A stretch of 64,000 nt of DNA from NCBI GenBank assembly GCA_903877125.1, contig CAIRCM010000167.1:1-64000 (forward strand), given 5' to 3'. Every line of letters begins with the position of its first letter. The first letter of the stretch is position 1. The notes under the pieces were generated by a model. The model saw nothing but the letters and a program-made list of their open reading frames with translations. It was not told where the DNA came from and did no database searches. A program made the position numbers and the translations under genes. Positions 32,438 through 41,166 of this stretch are shown here, one piece after another. This stretch comes from an uncultured Acetobacteraceae bacterium (GTDB lineage Bacteria > Pseudomonadota > Alphaproteobacteria > Acetobacterales > Acetobacteraceae).

Positions 32438-32558
32438 GCAGGCTCCCTTGGCTCCGCGCGGCGATGACCCCCCGTAGCGGATCATGCTGTCCGCATCCAG
32501 CCGTATTCCCCTGCCTCCCAAGTACGGCGCGGCAAATCGCCGGGCGAAAATCTTTTCC

Positions 32559-32587
32559 TTGACATATTTAACATATTGGTTAATTAT
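32559..32587 (+). promoter_or_regulatory. Putative sigma-70-type promoter giving a leaderless mRNA
   Basis: TTGACA - 17 bp - AATTAT - 6 nt - ATG (32594). Confidence 0.5.
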
Positions 32588-32593
32588 ACGGAC

Positions 32594-33370
32594 ATGCACC
32601 CCACGGAGGCACCCACAACCCGATCGAACGCAACCGATCCCACCACGGATCGGACCGGGCCCGCCATGCCGGCCCGAACGATCCCGGAAAGCATCGCCGC
32701 CCTCCTGCAACTCGTCCGCATTCTGCTCAGACACGGTCGCCGTCTCACCGAAACCGTCGCGACCAAGGGCGAGACACCGCAATTCGCCTCGATCGGTGTG
32801 ACCTTCGGTACGCACAATCTGCCGAACATCCTCGCCCGGATCGAACGCGGCATCCGCCGCCTCCTCGCGCTCGACGCATACCTTTGCCAGCGCGCCGAAA
32901 AGGGCCTGGAAATCCCCTTCGTCAAACCCCGCCAAGCCGCCGCCACCCCGGCCAAGGCGCGAGACGCCGAGGCCCCGGCCGACCCGGCATCGCCCCGCAA
33001 GCGCAGCCTCCCCTACAACCCGGACTCCGTTCATATCCCTTCGATGGAGGACCTTCAGGCCGAAGTTCGCCGCGCCCCAATTGGCCGCACAATTGCTCGG
33101 ATATGCCTCGACCTCGGGGTCGTCCCAGCCTTTTGTACCGGCGAGATGGGCAACGCGCTCCTGCAGGTTCTGGAATATTATGGCGGCAGTCTTGCCAAAC
33201 TCTTTGCCGTGCGCCGCAAACGGGAAATCGCCTTCCAGAAGGAACGCGATACCCGTCCGGACACCTGGGTGTGGAACTGGCGGGACCTGCGAAAAGAAAG
33301 AATGCGCCAGGTACTCGGCTACCTGATCGGCGAAGAACCACCCGACGATCCCGTCCCCTCTCCGACCTGA
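32594..33370 (+). CDS. Uncharacterised protein, paralogue of the product of 58433..59146
   Basis: ESIAALLQLVRILLRHGRRLTETV...FGTHNLPNILARIERGIRRLLALDAYL...APIGRTIARICLDLGVVP matches the second copy along its length. Confidence 0.75.
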   Translation: MHPTEAPTTRSNATDPTTDRTGPAMPARTIPESIAALLQLVRILLRHGRRLTETVATKGETPQFASIGVTFGTHNLPNILARIERGIRRLLALDAYLCQRAEKGLEIPFVKPRQAAATPAKARDAEAPADPASPRKRSLPYNPDSVHIPSMEDLQAEVRRAPIGRTIARICLDLGVVPAFCTGEMGNALLQVLEYYGGSLAKLFAVRRKREIAFQKERDTRPDTWVWNWRDLRKERMRQVLGYLIGEEPPDDPVPSPT

Positions 33371-33476
33371 ACCAACCAACATCCGCACGGATGGGGGCGC
33401 ATCCGCGCGCCCGCGGGGGTGACCGCACCCGGCCACATTCGATAAAGCTGTCGGCACCCTGCCAGGGAGCAGAATT

Positions 33477-34439
33477 TTGCCGCTGGAACCCGTCGCACCC
33501 CGCCCTGTCGTCGTCTTCACCGACCCCTCCATAGCCCCCGAGGCGCGTGCCCGCCTGGCGCCCACGTGCGACATCCGGGTGGCCACGGCCTACGCGCCGG
33601 AAGCGGCGATGATCGCCATGGCCCGGGACGCCGACGCGATCCTCGCCCGGCTCGGCCAGATCACCGCGGCGGTGATCGCCGCCGCGCCGCGCCTGCGTAT
33701 CGTCGCCTGCCATGGCTCCGGGGTGGATTGTGTCGACATCGCCGCGGCCACCGCACACGGCGTCGTCGTCACCAACGCCGGCCCGGCCAATGCCGCCGCC
33801 GTCGCCGAATATACCTTCGCGCTGCTGCTGGCACTGGTGCGACGGGTCCCGCAGGCCGATCGCGGCATGCGGCGGGGCAAATGGTGCCGCGAACCGCAGA
33901 TCGGACAAACGCTGGAGGGCAAGACCCTCGGCCTGATCGGCTTCGGCCAGATCGGCCAACGGGTCGCCCGTATCGCGCTGGGGTTCGGCATGCGCGTCCT
34001 CATTGCCGATCCCCGAGCAAACGTGCCGGATGGCATGACGCATGTCCGCTTGGACCGGCTGCTGCGGGAAGCCGATATCGTCACAATCCACGCCCGCCTG
34101 ACGCCAGACACGTTCGGCTTGGTCGATCCCCGAACCATGCGCCCCGGCAGTATCCTGGTGAACACCGCCCGAGGCGAAATCGTCCGTGAGGATGCCCTGA
34201 TCGAAGCGTTGCGCGACGGCCATCTCGCCGGGGCAGCGCTGGACACCTACGCAACCGAACCGCTGGCCGCCGGCTCCCCGTTGCGAGCGATGGACCAGGT
34301 GCTCCTGTCCCCGCACGTCTCGGCGCAGACCCGCGAGGCCATGGCCGCGATGGGACAGACGGCGGCCGAGGCAATCCTCGACGTGGTGCACGGCAAACGA
34401 CCGAAATATGTCCGCAATCCCGCTGTTTACGCCAACTGA
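33477..34439 (+). CDS. 2-hydroxyacid dehydrogenase (phosphoglycerate dehydrogenase-like)
   Basis: GKTLGLIGFGQIGQRVARIALGFGMRVLIADPRA, VNTARGEIVREDALIEAL, SPHVSAQT; TTG start proposed. Confidence 0.92.
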   Translation: MPLEPVAPRPVVVFTDPSIAPEARARLAPTCDIRVATAYAPEAAMIAMARDADAILARLGQITAAVIAAAPRLRIVACHGSGVDCVDIAAATAHGVVVTNAGPANAAAVAEYTFALLLALVRRVPQADRGMRRGKWCREPQIGQTLEGKTLGLIGFGQIGQRVARIALGFGMRVLIADPRANVPDGMTHVRLDRLLREADIVTIHARLTPDTFGLVDPRTMRPGSILVNTARGEIVREDALIEALRDGHLAGAALDTYATEPLAAGSPLRAMDQVLLSPHVSAQTREAMAAMGQTAAEAILDVVHGKRPKYVRNPAVYAN

Positions 34440-34520
34440 CCGGCTGGCATGCCGCCGGAGCCTTCCAGCGAAACCCGCCGTGGTGTAGACCGCGCCCCAC
34501 CCGAACCGTCGAGACAGGAC

Positions 34521-35222
34521 ATGACCGCCCCTTACACCGCCGCCGCGCTGGAGCCCGAGGTGACCGCGCCGCTCATCATGGCGCTGCCGAAAGGCCGTAT
34601 CCTCGAGCAATGCGGGGAGGTGATGGCGCGTGCCGGGATCGTGCCGACCCCCGATTACGTGGATGAAAACACGCGCCATATGCGGTTCGCGACCAACGAT
34701 CCGAACCTGGACGTGGTGCGCGTCCGGTCCTTCGATGTCGCGACATTCGTGGCCTTCGGTGCCGCGCACATCGGCATCTGCGGGTCCGATGTGCTGATGG
34801 AGTTCGACTATTCCGAGGTGTACGCGCCGCTCGATCTGCGCATCGCTAAGTGCCGGGTGTGCGTGGCCGAACCGGCAGCGACGGCGGGGAGCGACGATCC
34901 GTCTCGCTGGTCGCGCATCCGGGTGGCGAGCAAATACCCCAACATCACCCGCCGGCATTTCGCCAGCCGTGGCGTGCAGGCCGACATCGTCGAACTGAAC
35001 GGCGCGATGGAACTGGCACCCAGCCTCGGACTTTCGCGGGTGATTGTCGATCTCGTGGACTCCGGCCGGACCCTGAAGGCCAACGGGCTTGTGGTGACGG
35101 AAACCATAGCCGAGGTTTCGAGCCGCCTGATCGTCAACCGCACGGCCTTGAAGACTCAGCCCGAGGCAATCGGCGCCCTGATCGAACGCTTCCGTTCGGC
35201 GCTGGCAAGCACGCAAGCCTAG
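34521..35222 (+). CDS. hisG: ATP phosphoribosyltransferase (short form)
   Basis: LIMALPKGRILEQCGEVMARAG, RVASKYPNITRRHFASRGVQADIVELNGAMELAPSLGLSRVIVDLVDSGRTLKANGL. Confidence 0.95.
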   Translation: MTAPYTAAALEPEVTAPLIMALPKGRILEQCGEVMARAGIVPTPDYVDENTRHMRFATNDPNLDVVRVRSFDVATFVAFGAAHIGICGSDVLMEFDYSEVYAPLDLRIAKCRVCVAEPAATAGSDDPSRWSRIRVASKYPNITRRHFASRGVQADIVELNGAMELAPSLGLSRVIVDLVDSGRTLKANGLVVTETIAEVSSRLIVNRTALKTQPEAIGALIERFRSALASTQA

Positions 35223-35237
35223 GGCAAGGCTGCCGCC

Positions 35238-36098
35238 ATGTGGCAAACCAGCGCCTTGTACGATCAAATCGTCGCCTTCGGCGGGCAGATCTGGCACATC
35301 GCGCTGACCCTTGGGATCGCGACCGCGGTCTTCGCACCGCTGGAATATTTCCTCGCCGTTCGTCGGAGCGGGTTCTTCTACCGCGGTTGGCGCATCGATC
35401 TCGCCTGGTATTTCCTCAGCGGGTTGACCCTGGGTTTTGTTCTGGGGCCGATCACGGCGACTATTGCCTGGGGCGCGCACGCCGTGCTGCCCACCGCGAT
35501 GACCGAAGCGGCGAGCGCCCTGCCGCTCTGGGCGCGCATGATCGGCGCGATGATCGTGGGGGAGGTCGGGTTCTACTGGGGCCACCGGTGGACCCATGCG
35601 ATCCCGTTCCTATGGCAATTCCACGCGGTGCATCACAGCGCCGAGCATGTGGGGTTTCTGGTGAATACGCGGGGCCACCCGGTGGATGTGGCTTTCACCC
35701 GGGCCTGTGGGTTGGTGTTGCTTTACGCATTCGGCTTCGCCGACGCGGTGGGTCCCGATCCCACGTTGGTTCCGGCGCTGGTGGTCTTCGTCGGGTCGTT
35801 CTGGACGTATTTCATCCATGCAAACGTGAAGGTAAGGCTGGGCTTCCTGGAAGAGGTCATCTCGACCCCGTTCTTTCACCACTGGCACCACACGCGTGAG
35901 GATCACAAAGACCACAATTACGCGTCCATGGTCCCCGTGATGGATCGTATTTTCGGCACGATGTACCGGCCGAAGGACTGGCCCACCGAATACGGGACCG
36001 CAACGCCAATGCCGGACAGCGTGATCGGACAGTTGCTCCAGCCCTTCGCCCCGCCGCCGGTTGCGGCGTTGACCAAGGTCGATCCGGGCGCCGGCTGA
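35238..36098 (+). CDS. Sterol desaturase / fatty acid hydroxylase family protein
   Basis: GHRWTHAIPFLWQFHAVHHSAEHVGFL and HHWHHTREDHKDHNYAS His-box motifs. Confidence 0.93.
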   Translation: MWQTSALYDQIVAFGGQIWHIALTLGIATAVFAPLEYFLAVRRSGFFYRGWRIDLAWYFLSGLTLGFVLGPITATIAWGAHAVLPTAMTEAASALPLWARMIGAMIVGEVGFYWGHRWTHAIPFLWQFHAVHHSAEHVGFLVNTRGHPVDVAFTRACGLVLLYAFGFADAVGPDPTLVPALVVFVGSFWTYFIHANVKVRLGFLEEVISTPFFHHWHHTREDHKDHNYASMVPVMDRIFGTMYRPKDWPTEYGTATPMPDSVIGQLLQPFAPPPVAALTKVDPGAG

Positions 36099-36109
36099 CC
36101 GGCCTGAGC

Positions 36110-37051
36110 CTATTGCCCCGCGGGATGTCGGCCCTCCGGCCCGGTGATGTCATAGGTGCGGATAACGGTATCGGCCAACGCCGCATCGACGATCGCGGGG
36201 AAGGCTTCACGAATCAAATTCGTGCGAATCTCTTCCCGAACGGCGGCAAAGCTGGGGTTCTGACCATCCCGGTGTTCGCCGACCCGTACGACGAACCAGC
36301 CCGCCCCCGTGCGCACCGGCCGCGGCGCGGTCTGGCTTGGCAGCATCGCGAATGCCACCGCGCCGATTTCCGGCGTCAACACACCGCGGGTGCGAAACCC
36401 AAGATCGCCACCAGCGGCGGCGGAACTGTCCTTGCTGACCCGGTGCGCGACCGTCGCGAAATCCGCCCCGCCGGCGAGTTCAGCAATGACGGCATTTGCC
36501 TCGGCCTCGGTCGGCAACAGGATAATGAACACGTCCGCCTCTTCAGGGCCTGGCTTGCCCCCCAGATCCCGATCGTACCGCTCCAGCAGCTGCCGTTCCG
36601 TGATGCCAACCCCGGCCTCCCGCACCAGCACCGCATCCGCCAAGACACTGTCGTAGGCGAGTTGGGCACGCCGTACTACCTGTGGATCCTTGTCCAGACC
36701 ACGCTTTTGCGCGCGCAGGACCAGGGCCTGGATTTGGATCAGGCGCTTCAGGACGCCGGGATAGACGGTGTCGAACGGTTGCGCGCGTGGCCCAGGTGGG
36801 AGATCGCGGACACCGTCGCCGACGTTCCCAAGCGTGATCGTCCGCCCGCCCACGTCGGCGACGACGGTGCTGGCCGCCTTGTCGGCCGCCCCGGCGACGT
36901 TGTAGTGCGGCGTTTCGGTGTCGAATTGCGGTTTCGAGAGGTCCATTCCAGTCGCCGGCGACGGGGCCTGAGGCAGATTTTGCGCGACGGCCAGGGTCGA
37001 TGCCAACAGGCAGGCAAGGGCTGCCAGGGTCGGCGGGAATGCGATTTTCAC
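36110..37051 (-). CDS. Exported peptidyl-prolyl cis-trans isomerase (parvulin/PpiC-like)
   Basis: GTG start, signal peptide MKIAFPPTLAALACLLASTLAVA; FATVAHRVSKDSSAAAGGDLGFRTRGVLTPEIGAVAFAM. Confidence 0.85.
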   Translation of the reverse strand: MKIAFPPTLAALACLLASTLAVAQNLPQAPSPATGMDLSKPQFDTETPHYNVAGAADKAASTVVADVGGRTITLGNVGDGVRDLPPGPRAQPFDTVYPGVLKRLIQIQALVLRAQKRGLDKDPQVVRRAQLAYDSVLADAVLVREAGVGITERQLLERYDRDLGGKPGPEEADVFIILLPTEAEANAVIAELAGGADFATVAHRVSKDSSAAAGGDLGFRTRGVLTPEIGAVAFAMLPSQTAPRPVRTGAGWFVVRVGEHRDGQNPSFAAVREEIRTNLIREAFPAIVDAALADTVIRTYDITGPEGRHPAGQ

Positions 37052-37337
37052 GATGGGATACCTTCCGATTGGTACCGGGCGGGCGGCACGATGGGACCAC
37101 GATGTTAGCATGACCCGGGCGCGGATCGGCCAGCGGCTAATTCCGCGATAAATATCATTTGTGACACTTGCCTGTCCCACGGGGCTCCTCCGAATGACGT
37201 CGCTTCCATTGGGGCTGGAGTCCTGCTCGGGCAACACGCTCCACTAAAAATTGCGACAGATTTGATTCTTTATTGACGCGCCCAGCCCTTCCCGATAACT
37301 GGTGGGGAAAGCAGTTTGTATTGAGAAGGTCATTGTG

Positions 37338-38177
37338 ATGATCGCGCGTCTTCAGGATATGCAGCCGAAGTCCGGGCTCGGGAAACGCATCGGCCGGTTG
37401 CTGGGACTCGGCGCGGGACTGGCCATGCTGGCGCTTTGCTGCCCGCAGGACGCAATGGCCGCGACAAACCTGATCACGAACGGCAGTTTCGCTATCACTG
37501 GCGGGTCGCAGTCGTTCCAATTCGGCACGTACAACAACTACACACCGACCGGTAACTCCGCCGGCGAGTCGGTGGCCGGCTGGGCCACCACATCCTACGG
37601 GTTCATCTTCACGCCGACAGATACCGTCGCCGACAGCACCTATGGGCAGAACAACGTCCAGCTGTACAGCGCGACCACGACTCCCAGCAACTCATTCAAC
37701 AACGCCAGCCCGACCGGCGGGAACTTCCTCGCCGAGGACTCAGATTACGGCACTTCCGCGATCACCCAAACCGTCAACGGTCTGACGCTTGGCAAATCGT
37801 ATACCCTGACATTCTCCTGGGCCGGCGCGCAGCAAACCGGATACTCCGGCACTTCGACCGACCTGTGGCAGGTGACGCTGGGTGGAAGCCCGATGCAAAG
37901 CACTTCGGTGATCAGTGTCCCGAGCCAGGGTTTCACCGGCTGGCAAACCGCCACCATGACCTTCGTGGCCACAGCGACCGGTAGTGCGACGCTGTCGTTC
38001 CTCGCCGTCGGCACACCGCCCAATAACGTGCCGGCCTTCGCGTTGCTCGCCAACGTCTCGCTCGTCGCCGCACCCGAACCAACCGGGCTGGCAGTGCTCG
38101 CCGTCGGCATGCTCGGAATGGTGGGACTGGCCCGGCGCCGGCGCCGCCTCGGACTCGGCAACGCCGTCGCGGCCTGA
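37338..38177 (+). CDS. PEP-CTERM sorting-domain exported protein
   Basis: N-terminal signal-like segment; C-terminus APEPTGLAVLAVGMLGMVGLARRRRR (PEP motif, TM, basic tail). Confidence 0.85.
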   Translation: MIARLQDMQPKSGLGKRIGRLLGLGAGLAMLALCCPQDAMAATNLITNGSFAITGGSQSFQFGTYNNYTPTGNSAGESVAGWATTSYGFIFTPTDTVADSTYGQNNVQLYSATTTPSNSFNNASPTGGNFLAEDSDYGTSAITQTVNGLTLGKSYTLTFSWAGAQQTGYSGTSTDLWQVTLGGSPMQSTSVISVPSQGFTGWQTATMTFVATATGSATLSFLAVGTPPNNVPAFALLANVSLVAAPEPTGLAVLAVGMLGMVGLARRRRRLGLGNAVAA

Positions 38178-38184
38178 GAAAGCT

Positions 38185-38568
38185 CTAAACCCGGGTCGAC
38201 ATCGACCAGGCCATGGCGCGCGGCGGTATAACCCGCGCGCCGGTCTCGCCATACCGATCGGCTGGATGAGATCGGGGCAAAGCTCTCGCGACAATCTCGA
38301 TCACGCGACTTTGCACCGACAGCGCACGTTGAAGCAAAGAACGGTTCTCCCGGGCCAGTTCCCGCAACCGTTTCAACGCAGCCTCCATCGCTGGTCGCTC
38401 TTCAGCGGTAACCGCCATTGGCGCCGCCTCGGCCAGCATCGCCAAAGCGCGCCGCTTGTCCGGCAGCACCGCGACGGCAGCGGCCAGATCCAGCGCATCC
38501 AAGGCCGTATTTTCCCGCACCAGCGTGTCCGCCAGACTCGACACCGTCTCAAGCAACGCAGCTGTCAT
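38185..38568 (-). CDS. FlgN-like flagellar export chaperone
   Basis: Small helical protein MTAALLETVSSLADTLVRENTALDALD...ENRSLLQRALSVQSRVIEIVARAL downstream of flgI-flgJ. Confidence 0.65.
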   Translation of the reverse strand: MTAALLETVSSLADTLVRENTALDALDLAAAVAVLPDKRRALAMLAEAAPMAVTAEERPAMEAALKRLRELARENRSLLQRALSVQSRVIEIVARALPRSHPADRYGETGARVIPPRAMAWSMSTRV

Positions 38569-38573
38569 CGTCC

Positions 38574-38870
38574 TTATCTCCCAGTCGAAGGTTGTTTCGC
38601 TTCCTGCATGCGCAGTATGGCCGCCATCACAGGCGCGGCGAGGCCGAGGCCACCATGTGCGGCAATATGCTTGCCGAATTCGGCAATCAGCATCGGCTTC
38701 CAGGTCTCCTCCCCCGAGCCGCCACCGAACAAACCATGTGCGGTGTCGACCGTATCGAACATCGGCGCGAGCAACTGGCCGATCGCCGTCGCCTCGAAAT
38801 CCTGGGCGGCTTTCCGGATCGACTCCGTGCCGGCGCCGGGGGGAGGAGCAACTGGCGCGATGTCCATCAC
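38574..38870 (-). CDS. flgJ: Flagellar rod-binding protein (FlgJ N-terminal domain)
   Basis: IRKAAQDFEATAIGQLLAPMFDTV...WKPMLIAEFGKHIAAHGGLGLA. Confidence 0.88.
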   Translation of the reverse strand: MMDIAPVAPPPGAGTESIRKAAQDFEATAIGQLLAPMFDTVDTAHGLFGGGSGEETWKPMLIAEFGKHIAAHGGLGLAAPVMAAILRMQEAKQPSTGR

Positions 38871-39967
38871 CGGATCTCCAAATCGGCGTGCAAGGCACCC
38901 TCGGCCTTGATCGCCTGTAGAATGCTGATGAGATCGCGCGGCCCGACCCCCAGCGCGTTCAGGCTGGCCACGAGGTCTCGCAGCGTGGTGCCGGCATCCA
39001 GAATGCCAAGCTTGCGATCGTGCTGGTCGTCCACCTGGATATTCGTACGAGGCACCGTCGTCGTGACCCCGTTGGAGCGCGGCGCGGGTTGGCTCACCTC
39101 CGGCGTTTCAGTGACGCGGATCGTCAGATTGCCCTGCGCGATGGCGACGGTGCTGATGCGGACATTGGTACCCATCACGATGGTGCCGCTGGCTTCATCG
39201 ATTACGACCCTGGCCTCGTTATCGGGGATCACCGGCAGATTTTCGATTGCGGCGAGCGTGTCGATCGGATCCTTGCCGCCCAGCACAATCGCGACGGTGC
39301 GGGGATCGGTGGCTCTGCTGATCGGTCCTACCGCGCCGTTGATCGCCGCGGCGATGCGCCGGGCGGTCGTCAGGTCGGGGTTACGCAACCCCAGGCGTAG
39401 CGTGTTGCCCTTATCGAGCTGGAACGCGACCTCCTTTTCCACCGTCGCGCCATTGGCGATCCCCGCCGAGGTCGGAACGCCCTTCGTCACCGAACTGGCC
39501 GCCCCCCGAGCGGCGACCGACGCACTGCTGAGTGGGCCTTGGCCGACGGCGTATACCTCCCCGTCCGCGCCGAGCAGGGGGGTAACCAGCAGGATGCCGC
39601 CCATCAGGTTGGACGCGTCGCCCAGCGCGGAGACCGCGATATCGATTCGGCTGCCGCTGCGCGCGAAGGCAGGCAAAGTCGCGGTGACCATCACCGCCGC
39701 GACGTTCTTGGTGGACAGTGCGGTCGCCTGATCGCGCGTGTTGACCCCCAGCCGCTCCAGCATGCCGATCAGCGACTCGCGGGTGAAAACGTTGTTGTTG
39801 AGCTTGTCGCCGGTGCCATTCAGCCCCACGACCAGGCCGTAGCCGATAAGCTGGTTCTGCCGCACACCCTCCACGTCGACGATATCCTTGATCCGCACCT
39901 GCGCCGCGGCGGGCTGCGCGAGCAGCAGCGCGAGGAGGAAAAGGACGAGCGTCGAGCGGTGATTCAT
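38867..39967 (-). CDS. flgI: Flagellar P-ring protein FlgI
   Basis: VRIKDIVDVEGVRQNQLIGYGLVVGLNGTGDK; ATG at 39967. Confidence 0.97.
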   Translation of the reverse strand: MNHRSTLVLFLLALLLAQPAAAQVRIKDIVDVEGVRQNQLIGYGLVVGLNGTGDKLNNNVFTRESLIGMLERLGVNTRDQATALSTKNVAAVMVTATLPAFARSGSRIDIAVSALGDASNLMGGILLVTPLLGADGEVYAVGQGPLSSASVAARGAASSVTKGVPTSAGIANGATVEKEVAFQLDKGNTLRLGLRNPDLTTARRIAAAINGAVGPISRATDPRTVAIVLGGKDPIDTLAAIENLPVIPDNEARVVIDEASGTIVMGTNVRISTVAIAQGNLTIRVTETPEVSQPAPRSNGVTTTVPRTNIQVDDQHDRKLGILDAGTTLRDLVASLNALGVGPRDLISILQAIKAEGALHADLEIR

Positions 39968-40019
39968 GACCGGCGTTAACAGTTTATTAACGGTTGCGGG
40001 GTATTCTCCACCTCGCAAC

Positions 40020-40035
40020 AGCAAAGCCCGTGCCA
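40020..40035 (-). promoter_or_regulatory. Putative sigma-54 promoter upstream of flgI
   Basis: Minus-strand TGGCACGGGCTTTGCT matches TGGCAC-N5-TTGCW exactly. Confidence 0.75.
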
Positions 40036-40118
40036 AGCCGCGGCGCCAGGAATTCCGCCAATTTTCTGCCTCGTAACCCGGCAAACTCTGCCGGGCAGTG
40101 CAAACAGGAGCATCCATC

Positions 40119-40508
40119 ATGGCCGGCATCGATCGCGTGAGCTTCGGTCGGACACCCCCAATCCGCCGATGGGGCACGCCGACCGCATCGCCTGCCTTCG
40201 TACTGCCGGACGATGACATCCGAACCACGAACATTGGCGCACCAATCATGCCCGGTGGCCCCGTCGGCTTGGACGACCGGCCGGCACACGACGACGCACC
40301 AGCCCGCGAACAGGCCTCCACCCTTCTGTTCGAACTGGCGGCCTTGCAGCGCTCCATGCTCGGCAACGGGGACCCCGTGGCGATCCTGCACCGGTTGGAG
40401 GGAATGCTGGCCGTCGCGCCAGGCACCGCCACGCCGCCGTTACTGGCGCTTCTGGGCGCGGTGCGGTTGCGCGCCAAGGTAGAGCTTGCCCGCCGTACCG
40501 CCGCCTAA
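40119..40508 (+). CDS. fliX: Flagellar assembly regulator FliX
   Basis: LLFELAALQRSMLGNGDPVAILHRLEGML...LLALLGAVRLRAKVELARR; divergent from flgI. Confidence 0.83.
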   Translation: MAGIDRVSFGRTPPIRRWGTPTASPAFVLPDDDIRTTNIGAPIMPGGPVGLDDRPAHDDAPAREQASTLLFELAALQRSMLGNGDPVAILHRLEGMLAVAPGTATPPLLALLGAVRLRAKVELARRTAA

Positions 40509-40649
40509 TTCCGATAATCGTTTTATTGCAATCGCTTGCATCCGCGTCTGCGCACTTGGCCTAGCCCGAACACGCCGCTATAAGCTCGCCGTTCACGCCC
40601 TGAACTCGCCAGGACGCGAACGGGAACGTGACGAGCAGGACCGACGACG

Positions 40650-41066
40650 ATGATGGTGAGTCTGCCCCCCGACTACCGGCCGCTTGAGGATGAGGAGTTC
40701 ATGAACCCCATCCAGGTGGAATATTTCCGTCAAAAGCTGCTTCGTTGGCGTATGGACCTCATTCGGGAAGCCGACGGTACCCTAGCCAGCCTATCGGAAG
40801 GCGGAATCCTGGAAGCGGACATCACGGACCGGGCCAGCGTGGAAACCGATCGCGCGCTTGAGCTGCGAACCCGCGACCGGGCACGCAAGCTGATTTCCAA
40901 GATCGATCAGGCGCTGCACCGCATCGAGGACGGATCCTACGGCTATTGCGAGGAAACCGGCGAACCCATCGGCCTGCGCCGCCTGGAGGCCCGGCCGATC
41001 GCCACCCTGTCGATCGAGGCGCAGGAACGCCATGAACGCAAGGAACGCGTCCACCGCGACGACTAG
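40650..41066 (+). CDS. dksA: RNA polymerase-binding transcription factor DksA
   Basis: ASVETDRALELRTRDRARKLISKIDQALHRIEDGSYGYCEETGEPIGLRRLEARP. Confidence 0.95.
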   Translation: MMVSLPPDYRPLEDEEFMNPIQVEYFRQKLLRWRMDLIREADGTLASLSEGGILEADITDRASVETDRALELRTRDRARKLISKIDQALHRIEDGSYGYCEETGEPIGLRRLEARPIATLSIEAQERHERKERVHRDD

Positions 41067-41166
41067 AGCACGATCGGGTCAAATTGACCCTATCACACTT
41101 TAGAAGCTTTTGTTTGATCGCCTGATTCACGCAGCCGTGTGATTCCACGTCTGGCGATCACGCTCT
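41065..41166 (-). repeat. Dispersed 102-bp intergenic element, copy B (inverted relative to copy A)
   Basis: Reverse complement AGAGCGTGATCGCCAGACGTGGAATCACACGGCTGCGTGAATCAGGCGATCAAACAAAAG...GATAGGGTCAATTTGACCCGATCGTGCTCT matches copy A, same length; TAGAGC at both ends. Confidence 0.88.

Noticed and set aside
31676-33586. 636-aa minus-strand ORF as a single protein
   Set aside because: Only the part from the ATG at 32437 downstream is esterase-like; the N-terminal extension is antisense to the 32.6-kb gene and is shadow sequence
32922-35597. 891-aa minus-strand ORF
   Set aside because: Antisense to the 32.6-kb paralogue, the hydroxyacid dehydrogenase and hisG; shadow ORF of GC-rich third positions
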